DNA of 64,000 bases from Agathobacter rectalis ATCC 33656 (GCF_000020605.1 NC_012781.1:2605501-2669500), one strand, 5' to 3'; shown: positions 1-7,639, counted from the first letter of the stretch. Numbers and translations: made by a program. The notes: generated by a model not told the origin, from the letters alone.

Positions 1-873
1 CAAAAGCACATTATTAAAACCATTAAAATCATTTTGCTTACAGCTCTATGGGGCATTATAGGATTAATTATTTTTTCAGTTTATACACATACATCTTTAA
101 ATCTGCATGATTTTATATATAATTTGATTACTCTCAATCCACTCGGATGGATAAATCACTTATGGTTTATGGGTATTCTTGTTTTGTTATATATATTTGC
201 ACCACTACTTGTGAAAATATTCAAATCCAGTGTGAGAAATTTTAAAATTCTTTTGTTCATATTTTTTATTATAGGATTTGGTATCAAAGCTGTTGGATAT
301 ACCGTATATGCTATTGGTATTGCAAATAATCAGAACATGCCTGAAATTATGCAGTTTGCTGAACATAATATTTTCAGAATGACACAGTTTTATGCATTCC
401 CATATTTTACATTAGGTGGAATAGTATTTCATTGTAAAAACGCTATTTTAAAGATTAAACCATTATATAGAAACCTTGTTTCTGTGTTACTTATTATCGC
501 AAATTGTTGTATGCTTTATTTAATGGCTGTTTTCTTTACAAATCATACTGCTACTGCCGAACCATGGGATATAGTCTGGTGTGGATATGACACTGTTTTT
601 ACTTTACTGAATGTATGCTGCATATTTGTATTATCACTAAATTACAATCATAAATTTAAACTTATAAAGAATATTTCCATAAATACATTAGGCATTTTCT
701 TTATACATAATATTGTTATAAGGATCACAATTGATAAATTTGTTTGTCATGCATTTTTTCAAACTTTAATAGGAAATATTATTTACGTGTTGTTTGTCAT
801 GCTGCTTAGTTTGGTAATAGTATTTTTATTAGGTAAGATACCCATTTTAAGAAAGACCATTTCTTTAAGATAA
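1..873 (+). CDS. Acyltransferase-3 family membrane protein, 5' end cut by window edge
   Basis: The reading frame is open to base 1, so the gene starts outside the window; the TTG at 34 is internal. The visible 290 or so residues form about eight hydrophobic segments separated by short loops. The local motif NHLWFMGILVLLY, and a late helix pair with FFIHN, are typical of the C-terminal half of acyltransferase-3 (OafA/WecH-type) proteins. These move acyl groups, often acetyl, onto sugars of surface polymers at the membrane. The catalytic N-terminal His/Arg region is not visible. It is the only plus-strand gene in the window and converges on the minus-strand genes; the IS element starts 22 bp after its stop. 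The substrate cannot be told. Confidence 0.75.
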   Translation, partial: QKHIIKTIKIILLTALWGIIGLIIFSVYTHTSLNLHDFIYNLITLNPLGWINHLWFMGILVLLYIFAPLLVKIFKSSVRNFKILLFIFFIIGFGIKAVGYTVYAIGIANNQNMPEIMQFAEHNIFRMTQFYAFPYFTLGGIVFHCKNAILKIKPLYRNLVSVLLIIANCCMLYLMAVFFTNHTATAEPWDIVWCGYDTVFTLLNVCCIFVLSLNYNHKFKLIKNISINTLGIFFIHNIVIRITIDKFVCHAFFQTLIGNIIYVLFVMLLSLVIVFLLGKIPILRKTISLR

Positions 874-931
874 AATTAAAGCCCTGTGCAATAATGATAT
901 GTACCCATAATCCTGGACACATATTTATGAA

Positions 932-1819
932 CTAGGCTGAACACATGGATGCCACCCTGTATTGTACAGGCGGCATCCATTTTGTTTTTGCCTGAATTCT
1001 TTTGTTATTATAATAATCTATATATTCTGCAACCGCTTGTGAAAATTCTTCGAAAGAAGAATAGTTTTTTTCATAGCCATAATACATTTCATTTTTTAAT
1101 CGTCCAAAGAATGTCTCCATAATACAATTATCATAACAATTACCTTTTCGTGACATGGATTGTATAATGCCATGTTCCTGTAAAGCATTTCTAAAATAAG
1201 CATGTTGATACTGCCAGCCTTGATCTGAATGAAATATCAATCCTTCAACTGAAGGAAATTTTTCAAATGCTTTATTCAGCATTCTTTTTATCTGTTCAAG
1301 ATTAGGACTCATGGATAAATCATATGAGATGATTTCATTTGTATTCATATCTAGCACTGGAGAAATATAACACTTTCCCCATGAAAAATTGAACTGTGAT
1401 ACATCTGTGATCCATTTTTGTAAAGGCAAAGTTGTACTGAAATCCCTGTCTATTATGTTGTCAGCAATCTTACCAACTTCACCCTTATAAGAATGATATT
1501 TCTCCTTTGGCCTTTTTCCGGCTAGACCTGCTTCATGCATAAGACGCTGAACTCTTTTATGGTTCACCTGATACCCGCGATTAATAAGTTCCTGGTGAAC
1601 CCGTCTTACACCATACCTGCGCTTGTTCTCAACAAAAACACTTTTTATTTCTTCTAGTATTTCTTGATTGCGTTCGGCAATAACATCGTTTCTGCTAATC
1701 TCAAAATAGTAAGTAGATCTAGCCATGTGCATTGCTTTAAGGAGATATTTTAATTGGTATCCGTTTTCTCTGAGTTTTTTGATGATTGCTGCTTTTTCGC
1801 CTTGAGTTGCGCAGCCCAT
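932..1819 (-). CDS. IS3-family transposase OrfB (DDE integrase core)
   Basis: The 295 residues contain an HTH_21-type N-terminal segment (RRYGVRRVHQEL) and an rve integrase core. The catalytic acidic residues are visible as WITDVSQF, FHSDQGWQYQ and, further on, ETFFGRLKNEM, giving the D, D and E of the DDE triad. The protein ends with the usual YYNNKR...PVQYR signature. It overlaps orfA by 70 bp. An A6C run (minus strand, 1774-1780) in the overlap is a candidate -1 slippery site, so the active product is probably an OrfAB fusion and the frame's own ATG may not be used. Confidence 0.92.
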   Translation of the reverse strand: MGCATQGEKAAIIKKLRENGYQLKYLLKAMHMARSTYYFEISRNDVIAERNQEILEEIKSVFVENKRRYGVRRVHQELINRGYQVNHKRVQRLMHEAGLAGKRPKEKYHSYKGEVGKIADNIIDRDFSTTLPLQKWITDVSQFNFSWGKCYISPVLDMNTNEIISYDLSMSPNLEQIKRMLNKAFEKFPSVEGLIFHSDQGWQYQHAYFRNALQEHGIIQSMSRKGNCYDNCIMETFFGRLKNEMYYGYEKNYSSFEEFSQAVAEYIDYYNNKRIQAKTKWMPPVQYRVASMCSA

Positions 1820-2313
1820 TTTTCTTGCCTCAAGGCGATCCGTTTTTTTATTACTTCGTTCTCGACTTTGATATATTCGTTTTCAGCTCTCAAGCGTATC
1901 AGTTCTTCTCGTTCTGATTCTGTTAAAGGTAATGGATTTGTTGACTTCTTCATTCTTGATTCCTTTGTTGGACGTCCTTTTTTACTTTCTACTAATCCAT
2001 TATATCCTTGTGATTTATATTTGTATACCCATTGATAAAGCATTCCTGAGTTAATACCTGCTTCTATGGCAACTTTCCTCTTTGGTATGCCTGCAATAAC
2101 TTTTAAAACCAGTTCAAGTTTTTCTTCCGGTGTCCACACTTTATTGAACACCTTATGTTTTAAAACTTCTGGACCATGTAAATCAACCAATCCAGACCAT
2201 TCTCGTATATGTCTTTTGAGAGTATCTGGATTCGCACCCTCTGGGATATCTGGATACGAACCTGAATGATACAATTCAACACACATCAGTTTAAACTCAT
2301 AACTATAACGCAT
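1750..2313 (-). CDS. IS3-family transposase OrfA (helix-turn-helix)
   Basis: The start is placed at the ATG at 2311-2313, because AAGGAGG lies just upstream; an upstream ATG in the same frame has no such site. The 187-residue product begins MRYSYEFKL and carries two helix-turn-helix segments, the second around KRKVAIEAGINSGMLYQWVYKY. A basic, leucine-spaced helix follows (LRAENEYIKVENEVIKKR). This is the DNA-binding and oligomerising half of an IS150-type transposase. It probably also feeds a frameshifted OrfAB product. Confidence 0.9.
   Translation of the reverse strand: MRYSYEFKLMCVELYHSGSYPDIPEGANPDTLKRHIREWSGLVDLHGPEVLKHKVFNKVWTPEEKLELVLKVIAGIPKRKVAIEAGINSGMLYQWVYKYKSQGYNGLVESKKGRPTKESRMKKSTNPLPLTESEREELIRLRAENEYIKVENEVIKKRIALRQEKWAAQLKAKKQQSSKNSEKTDTN
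1774..1780 (-). other. Candidate -1 programmed frameshift site in IS orfA/orfB overlap
   Basis: On the minus strand the sequence is A AAA AAC, inside the 70-bp stretch where orfA and orfB are both open. IS3-family elements commonly use such a heptamer to make the OrfAB fusion. No stimulatory structure was examined. Confidence 0.5.
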
Positions 2314-2388
2314 AAAAAAAACCTCCTTACTGGTTGTCCAGTAAAGAGGGTACATATCATAATAACGTGGGGTATTTTTGAGTATTTT

Positions 2389-2910
2389 TTATTTAAAAGT
2401 TAAAAATCTTTCATTTAATATTTTGCGCAAAAATCCCACAAAATAAAACTCAGTGTCTTTAAGAGAATAATTATTATCATACACATAATCGTAATGATAT
2501 AATTCAACATCATCATCTGAGGAATTACCATATGTCTTTTCATCTTTATTACGTCTTATCAATAGTGTAACTATATTTGCCGCGTCAATCTTGTCTTTAA
2601 AATGATCAATCTCGGACCCTTCTCTTATATGTACGAACATAATTTCATAATCATTTTCCAAAAACTCTCTATGCTTTCTAAGTAAATATTCTGTTGATAT
2701 ATCACTATATTCACAAGCCATTTTTTTTAAATCCGATAGAAATTTTCTATCCTTGAGTTGCTTTGTTCCTTTCCATCCTAATATATATGCTGCTTCCTTT
2801 ATTGGATCAACAGAAGAAACATTCATGGTTTTATAATATTTAGATGCAAAATCACATAAAGTATCTTTACCAACCCCTCCTGCTCCATTAATAACAATTA
2901 TACATTTCAT
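2389..2910 (-). CDS. P-loop kinase, deoxynucleoside-monophosphate-kinase-like
   Basis: This 173-residue protein opens with a beta strand and a clean Walker A loop, GAGGVGKDT (residues 9-17). It continues with VSSVDPIKEAA and DRKFLSDLKK, arranged as in small (deoxy)nucleoside monophosphate kinases of the T4 gene 1 type. A late LIRR resembles an arginine-bearing lid. By family it would phosphorylate a nucleotide with ATP in the cytoplasm. It is the last gene of the five-gene operon that begins at 6446, 17 bp after the ParB-like gene, and ends 29 bp before the IS element. A nucleotide kinase beside a viperin-like radical SAM gene recalls the vertebrate CMPK2-viperin pair. The substrate is not determinable here, and other P-loop kinases remain possible. 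Confidence 0.7.
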   Translation of the reverse strand: MKCIIVINGAGGVGKDTLCDFASKYYKTMNVSSVDPIKEAAYILGWKGTKQLKDRKFLSDLKKMACEYSDISTEYLLRKHREFLENDYEIMFVHIREGSEIDHFKDKIDAANIVTLLIRRNKDEKTYGNSSDDDVELYHYDYVYDNNYSLKDTEFYFVGFLRKILNERFLTFK

Positions 2911-2927
2911 AATTTAACCTATTGGCT

Positions 2928-3302
2928 CTACTTTCTATAATACTTTGGATATTCCGGATACGTAAAACCACAAATACCCTCAAAATCATAAATCGTTGAC
3001 ATTCCTATGCTTGACAACGTATTTTTTAAATTATTTTCATCGCAAAAAAAAGGCAATTCTTTATAATCAACCAAAAATATACGAACCTTATCAGCATGTA
3101 AAAATGCTGCTGCCATTAGCTGATCATGACCTCTATAAATATAATAATGCTCTTCAAATAAAAAAGTTATTATTTCTGTATCAGTTCCATCCGCCTTAAT
3201 TTCAAATTCTATATGTTTTATTGTTTCCGGATCAATAAAAGCCAATGATTCTGTTGGATACAATTCATTAATTCCTACCATCCGAACATCTAAAATATTC
3301 AT
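2928..3302 (-). CDS. Small ParB/sulfiredoxin-fold-like protein
   Basis: The 124-residue product is mostly alternating strands and helices. The segment YYIYRGHDQLMAAAFLHADKVRIFLVD (residues 53-79) resembles the ParB/sulfiredoxin-like core, in which a glycine-histidine pair begins a helix ending in two alanines, followed by a hydrophobic strand. An N-terminal strand and a loop with YPTE before it fit the same fold. ParB-N domains bind nucleotides (CTP) or DNA, and relatives are nucleases or nucleotide-modifying enzymes. There is no DNA-binding HTH after the core, so a partition role is unlikely. The gene follows the caspase gene by 37 bp. The fold call is by eye only. Confidence 0.5.
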   Translation of the reverse strand: MNILDVRMVGINELYPTESLAFIDPETIKHIEFEIKADGTDTEIITFLFEEHYYIYRGHDQLMAAAFLHADKVRIFLVDYKELPFFCDENNLKNTLSSIGMSTIYDFEGICGFTYPEYPKYYRK

Positions 3303-3339
3303 AATTAATCCTTTCGCTACTATTACTATTTTATAGTTT

Positions 3340-5187
3340 TTAGAAAATCCTATTTATAAATTTTGCTTTAACGCCTCTAATATCAGCATCAGTATATTTT
3401 CCTGATTTTTGCATGTCCTCAATCAGTAAGCTTTCTTCGCTAATATCAGTATTATATTGTATATACAAATCTAATTCTCCAATATTTCTTTCGTTTCCTT
3501 TAATATACTGAATAATAGATTCATTACATTCATTTAATAATATATTTGCTGCTCTAAATGCCTGAATCGCAGTGCGCCTAACCCATGGATGATAATCTTG
3601 TAATCCCCATTTTAGTTCATTTGAGTATTCTCTTAAGAGCTCAGATTCTGTTATAAAATAATCAAATATAGCCATCCTATATTCTATTTGTGGGAAGTAT
3701 TCAGCAAACAACAACTCTCTTCTAATGTCCGATTTTAAATTGCTTTCAAAATACAATTTACAATTTACCGATTTGTATCCTCTCCAATTTCCATATAAAG
3801 ATGAAAGAATAAACTTAGCCTTACTATTTATGGGCAATCGTCCTCTTTCATTCTTTTTGCTAAGTTGACAGTACAATTGGGAATTAGTATATTTTTCAAA
3901 GTTGTCAAAAGTCTGACTCCAATTATCGCACAAGATTTCTTTCTTGCGTAATTCTCTTTTAAATCCATCAAAAGAACAACCATGATTACTTGCCGTTTTA
4001 TATACTTCTTGTATCCCCCAACTATTTTCCATTAATGAAGTATCTAAAAAAACATGATAATCATACTCTAAATTATCCGATGCATAAAGATTCGCCAACC
4101 ACACTGCATCTATTTTTTTAATTACTTTTTTTGAAACTAATTCTACTATTTTTTTATAAATTTCTTTATTACTCTTTATATCATATCTTGCACCAATTAT
4201 ACCAACACATTGTTCCTGCCATAATTCTGACTCAATCAGCTCATAAACAAGATTAAGTCTATGTGTTTCATCTTCTAAAAGAGAGATTGTACTGCCAACA
4301 GCCCTCCTTACCAACCAATTTACTTCAACCGGAAACACTGAATGTACATTTGAGCAATGAAAATATTCTTCAAATATATCTACTTCCATTGGTTCAGGAA
4401 TATCACTAATTGCATACCAAAGTGCCTCTCTATATTTATCATCCCCGTTTTGCAACTGTAATAAAAATTTTTCTTTCAAATTATAATATCTAGATTCAAT
4501 ATTCACAGCTTTTTTCAGATAAATTTCCCCTGTTTTTCCTGCCGCAGTATTAATCTGTGATTTATTATATCGCTCTTGAATATATTTTTGCAGACTCCTC
4601 AATGTAAAGTCTTCATTATGTGTTTTTATATCTTTAATCCCATCGATTATAGCATGTGCAAACTCACTATTCTCCCCTTTATATGTTGCCATGTTTCTAT
4701 TAGATGTAGCCGAAATTACTGATATCTGATGATCACCAACTATTGACGTAGCCGACTTAAGTCCCTCCCCGGAATAACAACAGTCTAAAATCAGAACAAT
4801 ATTGCAACGTATACTATCCAGCAAAGGAACAACATCATATATTAAAGAAACATAGCCACACATAATCTTTTCATTATAGTCAGAAAAAAGTAACGAAAAG
4901 TCTGTATCATTTCCATATTGTCTTATATTATCTGCATGACCACTGAAATATAACACCATTATATCTTGATCTTCAATAATTGAAAATTTTAAGCTCCCCA
5001 GTATATTAATAAACTCAGTAGCAGTAATGTCCTTTAAACAAATACTTGTATGATTTATAAAATCATCACCCATTATATTTCTAAATGCATCAAACACTCC
5101 TTCAGCATCATGACCAGCACACGAAATATCATCAAGCTCTTTAGCACACGGATATTGACCTATTCCAATTGAAACGATTGAAAGCAC
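3340..5187 (-). CDS. Caspase-like (peptidase C14/metacaspase-type) protease with helical C-terminal region
   Basis: The start is GTG with AAAGGAG upstream. Residues 1-190 or so read as a caspase fold. There is an N-terminal strand, a GHDAEG turn, FSGHAD with the probable catalytic His84, and LILDCCYSG with the probable catalytic Cys137, followed by the ISATS strand. The remaining 400 residues are helix-rich; parts such as HPWVRRTAIQAFRAA look like HEAT/armadillo-type repeats, a plausible sensing or scaffold region. No signal peptide or membrane segment is seen, so it should act in the cytoplasm. It is the third gene of the operon, 11 bp after the 118-residue gene. Bacterial caspases of this shape are often the cell-killing effectors of immune systems. 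The target and trigger are unknown. Confidence 0.85.
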   Translation of the reverse strand: MLSIVSIGIGQYPCAKELDDISCAGHDAEGVFDAFRNIMGDDFINHTSICLKDITATEFINILGSLKFSIIEDQDIMVLYFSGHADNIRQYGNDTDFSLLFSDYNEKIMCGYVSLIYDVVPLLDSIRCNIVLILDCCYSGEGLKSATSIVGDHQISVISATSNRNMATYKGENSEFAHAIIDGIKDIKTHNEDFTLRSLQKYIQERYNKSQINTAAGKTGEIYLKKAVNIESRYYNLKEKFLLQLQNGDDKYREALWYAISDIPEPMEVDIFEEYFHCSNVHSVFPVEVNWLVRRAVGSTISLLEDETHRLNLVYELIESELWQEQCVGIIGARYDIKSNKEIYKKIVELVSKKVIKKIDAVWLANLYASDNLEYDYHVFLDTSLMENSWGIQEVYKTASNHGCSFDGFKRELRKKEILCDNWSQTFDNFEKYTNSQLYCQLSKKNERGRLPINSKAKFILSSLYGNWRGYKSVNCKLYFESNLKSDIRRELLFAEYFPQIEYRMAIFDYFITESELLREYSNELKWGLQDYHPWVRRTAIQAFRAANILLNECNESIIQYIKGNERNIGELDLYIQYNTDISEESLLIEDMQKSGKYTDADIRGVKAKFINRIF

Positions 5188-5198
5188 GATATTCTCCT

Positions 5199-5555
5199 TT
5201 ACTCTATTGTAACCTCTATTTCAATATTAATATCTCCATTTGATTTCACTATAATCTTACTGTCCTCTACAGAAATCTGAATTAAATTTGCTTCCTTTTT
5301 CGTAAATATCTTTTTAACTGCCCTTGACACAATAGCTGCTATAACATTCACAGCAAGACCTTGAACTACACCAATCGCAAAATCAATAGCAACTGCTGTA
5401 GTAATTATCCCCTTCGTATTAGGAATACTCTCTTCATATTTCTCTATTTTAAATTCATCTTTACCATATGGCTCAATAATAGTACTAGCAATTTCATTAA
5501 TCAATAATGATGAATCTGCATTATGTATATCTGAATTTATTTTAATATACTTCAT
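5199..5555 (-). CDS. Small protein with central hydrophobic segment, caspase-operon partner
   Basis: This 118-residue protein has three parts. Residues 1-45 are polar (a predicted strand-helix-strand). Residues 49-81 form one long hydrophobic, glycine- and alanine-rich stretch, ending in a basic cluster (SRAVKKIFTKK). Residues 90-118 are a two-strand acidic tail (LIQISVEDSKIIV...IEIEVTIE). Its ATG directly abuts the stop of the radical SAM gene, with AAGGAG six bases upstream, so translation is probably coupled. No family is recognised. Position and make-up allow several roles: a membrane-acting effector released by the caspase, a substrate of the radical SAM enzyme, or an adaptor. The coding call is supported by the ribosome site and operon spacing. 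Confidence 0.7.
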   Translation of the reverse strand: MKYIKINSDIHNADSSLLINEIASTIIEPYGKDEFKIEKYEESIPNTKGIITTAVAIDFAIGVVQGLAVNVIAAIVSRAVKKIFTKKEANLIQISVEDSKIIVKSNGDINIEIEVTIE

Positions 5556-6446
5556 TTATATCTCCTTTATCATAGGTATTTTTTGTAAGCTATTGCTTAT
5601 ATATTCTTTAATTGTATCTAAACTATCCAGGCTTAATAATAGAGAATATTTGTAATCCAAACCTGAAGATAACTGACAAATATATCCATCATTCTGTAAA
5701 ACCCAATATGTAGAATACATTTCATTTTCCCTTGTTATAACTTCAATATCCTTTTTTAAAAAAGTCTTACATTTCGCCACAAAAATGTTAAATTCACCTT
5801 TTTTAACTGCATAATCATCAAATTCACTCTTTTTATTTAACGGATGAGGCTCTATTAAACACCATTCTCTAGGCAAAATATCATGTATTAGTGCCACAAA
5901 TTCCTCTATAATATCTGTAGATAATATTTTCTGATTTATAACTGTATTAATTCGTATAATATCACACTTTTTTCTTTTTAAATCTGAACATAACTCAAGA
6001 GCTTTACTCATTGTATTATTATATGTCGAATAAAAATCACAAATATGGTTATTACTTCCATCCAGTGAAATAATTATTCTGCTAAATTTTTCCCAATTAT
6101 TAACTAACCACTTGTAATTTTCACTAAAACCAATCCCTCTTGTCGTAATAGTGACATAAAATCCTTGTCTAATACACTCATTTACCAAGATTGACAAGTC
6201 CTTATATAATAGTGGCTCCCCTCCAGAAATATCTATTTTTTGTACCCCTAAAAGTTTCATACATAATAAATATTCCCTAACTTTAGAAATAGGCATATCT
6301 TCTAAAGTCTCTTTTTTTATACCTGCAAAACACGTTTTACAATTCAAATAACATTTATCTGTAATATGCCACACAATTTGTGGCAAAATCGAATCTTCCA
6401 TTGAGTCTTCAAATACATTGAAATCAGAGTTATATTTTTTCTTCAT
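5556..6446 (-). CDS. Radical SAM enzyme, viperin/MoaA-like arrangement
   Basis: The 296-residue protein has the radical SAM cluster motif CYLNCKTC (Cys32, Cys36, Cys39) after the strand IVWHIT, and GGEP at 75-78 for SAM binding. Further on, RINTVIN (165-171) and a segment beginning RENEMYSTY (239-247) sit where viperin has KINSVIN and its NQKMKDSY segment; this comparison is from memory. Viperin-type enzymes convert CTP or similar nucleotides to chain-terminating ddh-nucleotides. There is no cysteine-rich SPASM tail, which argues against a typical peptide maturase. It is the first gene of the operon, behind a strong promoter (6496-6524), and its stop abuts the start of the 118-residue gene. 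The radical SAM call is firm; the viperin resemblance is moderate. Confidence 0.85.
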   Translation of the reverse strand: MKKKYNSDFNVFEDSMEDSILPQIVWHITDKCYLNCKTCFAGIKKETLEDMPISKVREYLLCMKLLGVQKIDISGGEPLLYKDLSILVNECIRQGFYVTITTRGIGFSENYKWLVNNWEKFSRIIISLDGSNNHICDFYSTYNNTMSKALELCSDLKRKKCDIIRINTVINQKILSTDIIEEFVALIHDILPREWCLIEPHPLNKKSEFDDYAVKKGEFNIFVAKCKTFLKKDIEVITRENEMYSTYWVLQNDGYICQLSSGLDYKYSLLLSLDSLDTIKEYISNSLQKIPMIKEI

Positions 6447-6495
6447 AAGTAATTTCCAAAACGATTATTTATCCTTTTTACATAATCTATGTTAC

Positions 6496-6524
6496 AATAT
6501 AACAGAAAAACATATAATTGTAAA
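6496..6524 (-). promoter_or_regulatory. Promoter of the radical SAM-caspase operon
   Basis: On the minus strand TTTACA and TATATT are separated by exactly 17 bp, with a TG one base upstream of the -10 box. The predicted leader to the ATG at 6446 is about 45 nt. It lies directly after the HAD gene, so the five genes can be expressed independently of it. No obvious operator palindrome is seen. Confidence 0.7.
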
Positions 6525-6540
6525 GCAGCCAAACAGATGC

Positions 6541-7464
6541 CTAAACTAAATGCTTAGGTGCATCAATTACTGCATATCTTGCAATTTTATCCCTTTCTTC
6601 TTTACGAATTTTTTCAGCAAACTCTGTAATCTTATTACATATCCACATATAAGCAGTAGTTCCATCCGTATAATCAGCTTCCGCATACATATTAATTCGC
6701 CCATCAGCACGCATTTGTTCAACCTGTTTCATCGCCTTCATATTTCCTTTCGGGTAAATTGCAAATGTCGCTCCACCATTTTTATTCACAAGTGAAAATG
6801 CAGGAATATCACTTGGTCCGTCAGCAACGTACAACATATTGGTAAAATGAACTCTTCTGTAGTCCTCCGGAATTTTTGTATTAACCTGTACCCCTTCACG
6901 TCCATCTTCACTATGTACGCCCTTATTTATTTCAAATAAAGCTCTTGTTTTACTTGTATTATCAATTGTATATCCCACTTCTGAAATACATACATCCCCA
7001 TCATTATCTTTTCCCTCAATAAGTTCACATCCCCATACATGTTCTACAAAAGGCATGATGGATGAGCCTTTTATTATTTGAGTGAAACCAGTACTCACAA
7101 TATAATGTTCCACTTTAATATCATATTCTTTGTATACTTTATTTTCCTCGATTAGTTTCTTCGTTTTTTCAAAAATTTCTGGAATTCCATCATAAAATTT
7201 TAATTCACTTCCAAATTTATACAATTTTTCATTATTTAATCCCTTAAATGTTCCATTTTTCGCATATTTTATAAATTGATTTAAATAAATTGTATCAGGA
7301 TTAACCAAAACATCCTGCTCTTTTTTATATTTTTGCGGTAAACTGTTAACCTCATTCCAAAACTCCTTAGAATCAATTTTATATTCCTCAAAAATAGGAT
7401 CCTGCATGTATCCATCTACAAGGGTCTTATCAAAATCCCATACTACTGCAATAATATTAGCCAT
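6541..7464 (-). CDS. HAD-superfamily phosphatase
   Basis: The 307 residues begin with AVVWDFDKTLVDG (motif I, with nucleophile Asp and acid/base Asp), continue with a helical cap, then YIVSTG (motif II), and end with VADGPSDIPAF (motif IV), the layout of haloacid-dehalogenase phosphatases. A large cap insert lies at about 35-105. The reaction is phosphate-ester hydrolysis in the cytoplasm; the substrate is unknown. GGGAGG lies just before the ATG. The gene stands just upstream of the radical SAM-caspase operon but is separated from it by that operon's promoter. Whether it belongs to the same system is open. Confidence 0.85.
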   Translation of the reverse strand: MANIIAVVWDFDKTLVDGYMQDPIFEEYKIDSKEFWNEVNSLPQKYKKEQDVLVNPDTIYLNQFIKYAKNGTFKGLNNEKLYKFGSELKFYDGIPEIFEKTKKLIEENKVYKEYDIKVEHYIVSTGFTQIIKGSSIMPFVEHVWGCELIEGKDNDGDVCISEVGYTIDNTSKTRALFEINKGVHSEDGREGVQVNTKIPEDYRRVHFTNMLYVADGPSDIPAFSLVNKNGGATFAIYPKGNMKAMKQVEQMRADGRINMYAEADYTDGTTAYMWICNKITEFAEKIRKEERDKIARYAVIDAPKHLV

Positions 7465-7520
7465 AGAAATCCTCCCATATTAACGGTATATAATATTGTA
7501 CAAAATTTTTCTTAATCAAA

Positions 7521-7551
7521 AGTATAATCAGGTATTCAATTTAAATGTCAA
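7521..7551 (-). promoter_or_regulatory. Probable promoter of the HAD gene
   Basis: On the minus strand a perfect TTGACA (7546-7551) is followed after 19 bp by TATACT (7521-7526). The spacing is slightly long. A second weaker pair (TTGATT ... TATTAT) lies nearer the gene, so the true start site is uncertain. Confidence 0.5.
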
Positions 7552-7556
7552 ATCAA

Positions 7557-7613
7557 TAAAAAAGCCAATTCTCTAAGTATAGAATGTGAACAAACCTCTG
7601 GCTTAGCCGGCGG
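7557..7613 (-). terminator. Possible terminator of the secreted C1 protease gene
   Basis: On the minus strand AAGCCA is followed about 35 nt later by TGGCTTTTTT. The stem is only six pairs with a long loop, so this is a weak call supported mainly by the T run and the position after the protease gene. Confidence 0.35.
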
Positions 7614-7614
7614 T

Positions 7615-7639
7615 TGGACAAGGTAAGAAATCATAAACA
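7615..7639. repeat. 25-bp intergenic repeat, copy 1
   Basis: This 25-bp stretch, beginning TGGACAAGG and ending ATCATAAACA, recurs with one mismatch at 11043-11067. Both copies lie 65-85 bp after the stop of a secreted-protein gene, in the same orientation. The function is unknown; it may be a remnant of a mobile element or a conserved 3' element. Confidence 0.6.

Larger units (their letters stand above)
895..2359 (-). mobile_element. Complete IS3-family insertion sequence (IS150-like), 1465 bp
   Basis: The two ends form an imperfect inverted repeat. Both begin TGATATGTACCC, and about five bases later both have CTGGACA. The element starts with TG and ends with CA, as is usual for IS3-family elements. 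It is flanked by TAA at 892-894 and at 2360-2362, a 3-bp target duplication. Inside are overlapping orfA and orfB. Both frames are intact, so the element may be active. It sits between the 3' ends of the acyltransferase gene and the caspase-operon kinase gene and breaks neither. Confidence 0.9.

Noticed and set aside
945-980. Strong hairpin at the end of IS orfB, considered as a terminator
   Set aside because: It lies wholly within the orfB coding sequence for the conserved PPVQYR end and has no T run, so it is treated as coding sequence.
2928-3302. The ParB-like gene as part of a plasmid partition system
   Set aside because: No ParA gene, no DNA-binding domain after the core and no centromere-like repeats are nearby.
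5556-6446. Radical SAM gene as a standard ribosomal-peptide maturase with the 118-residue protein as precursor
   Set aside because: There is no SPASM cysteine tail, and the 118-residue protein does not look like a leader-core peptide. It is kept only as an alternative.
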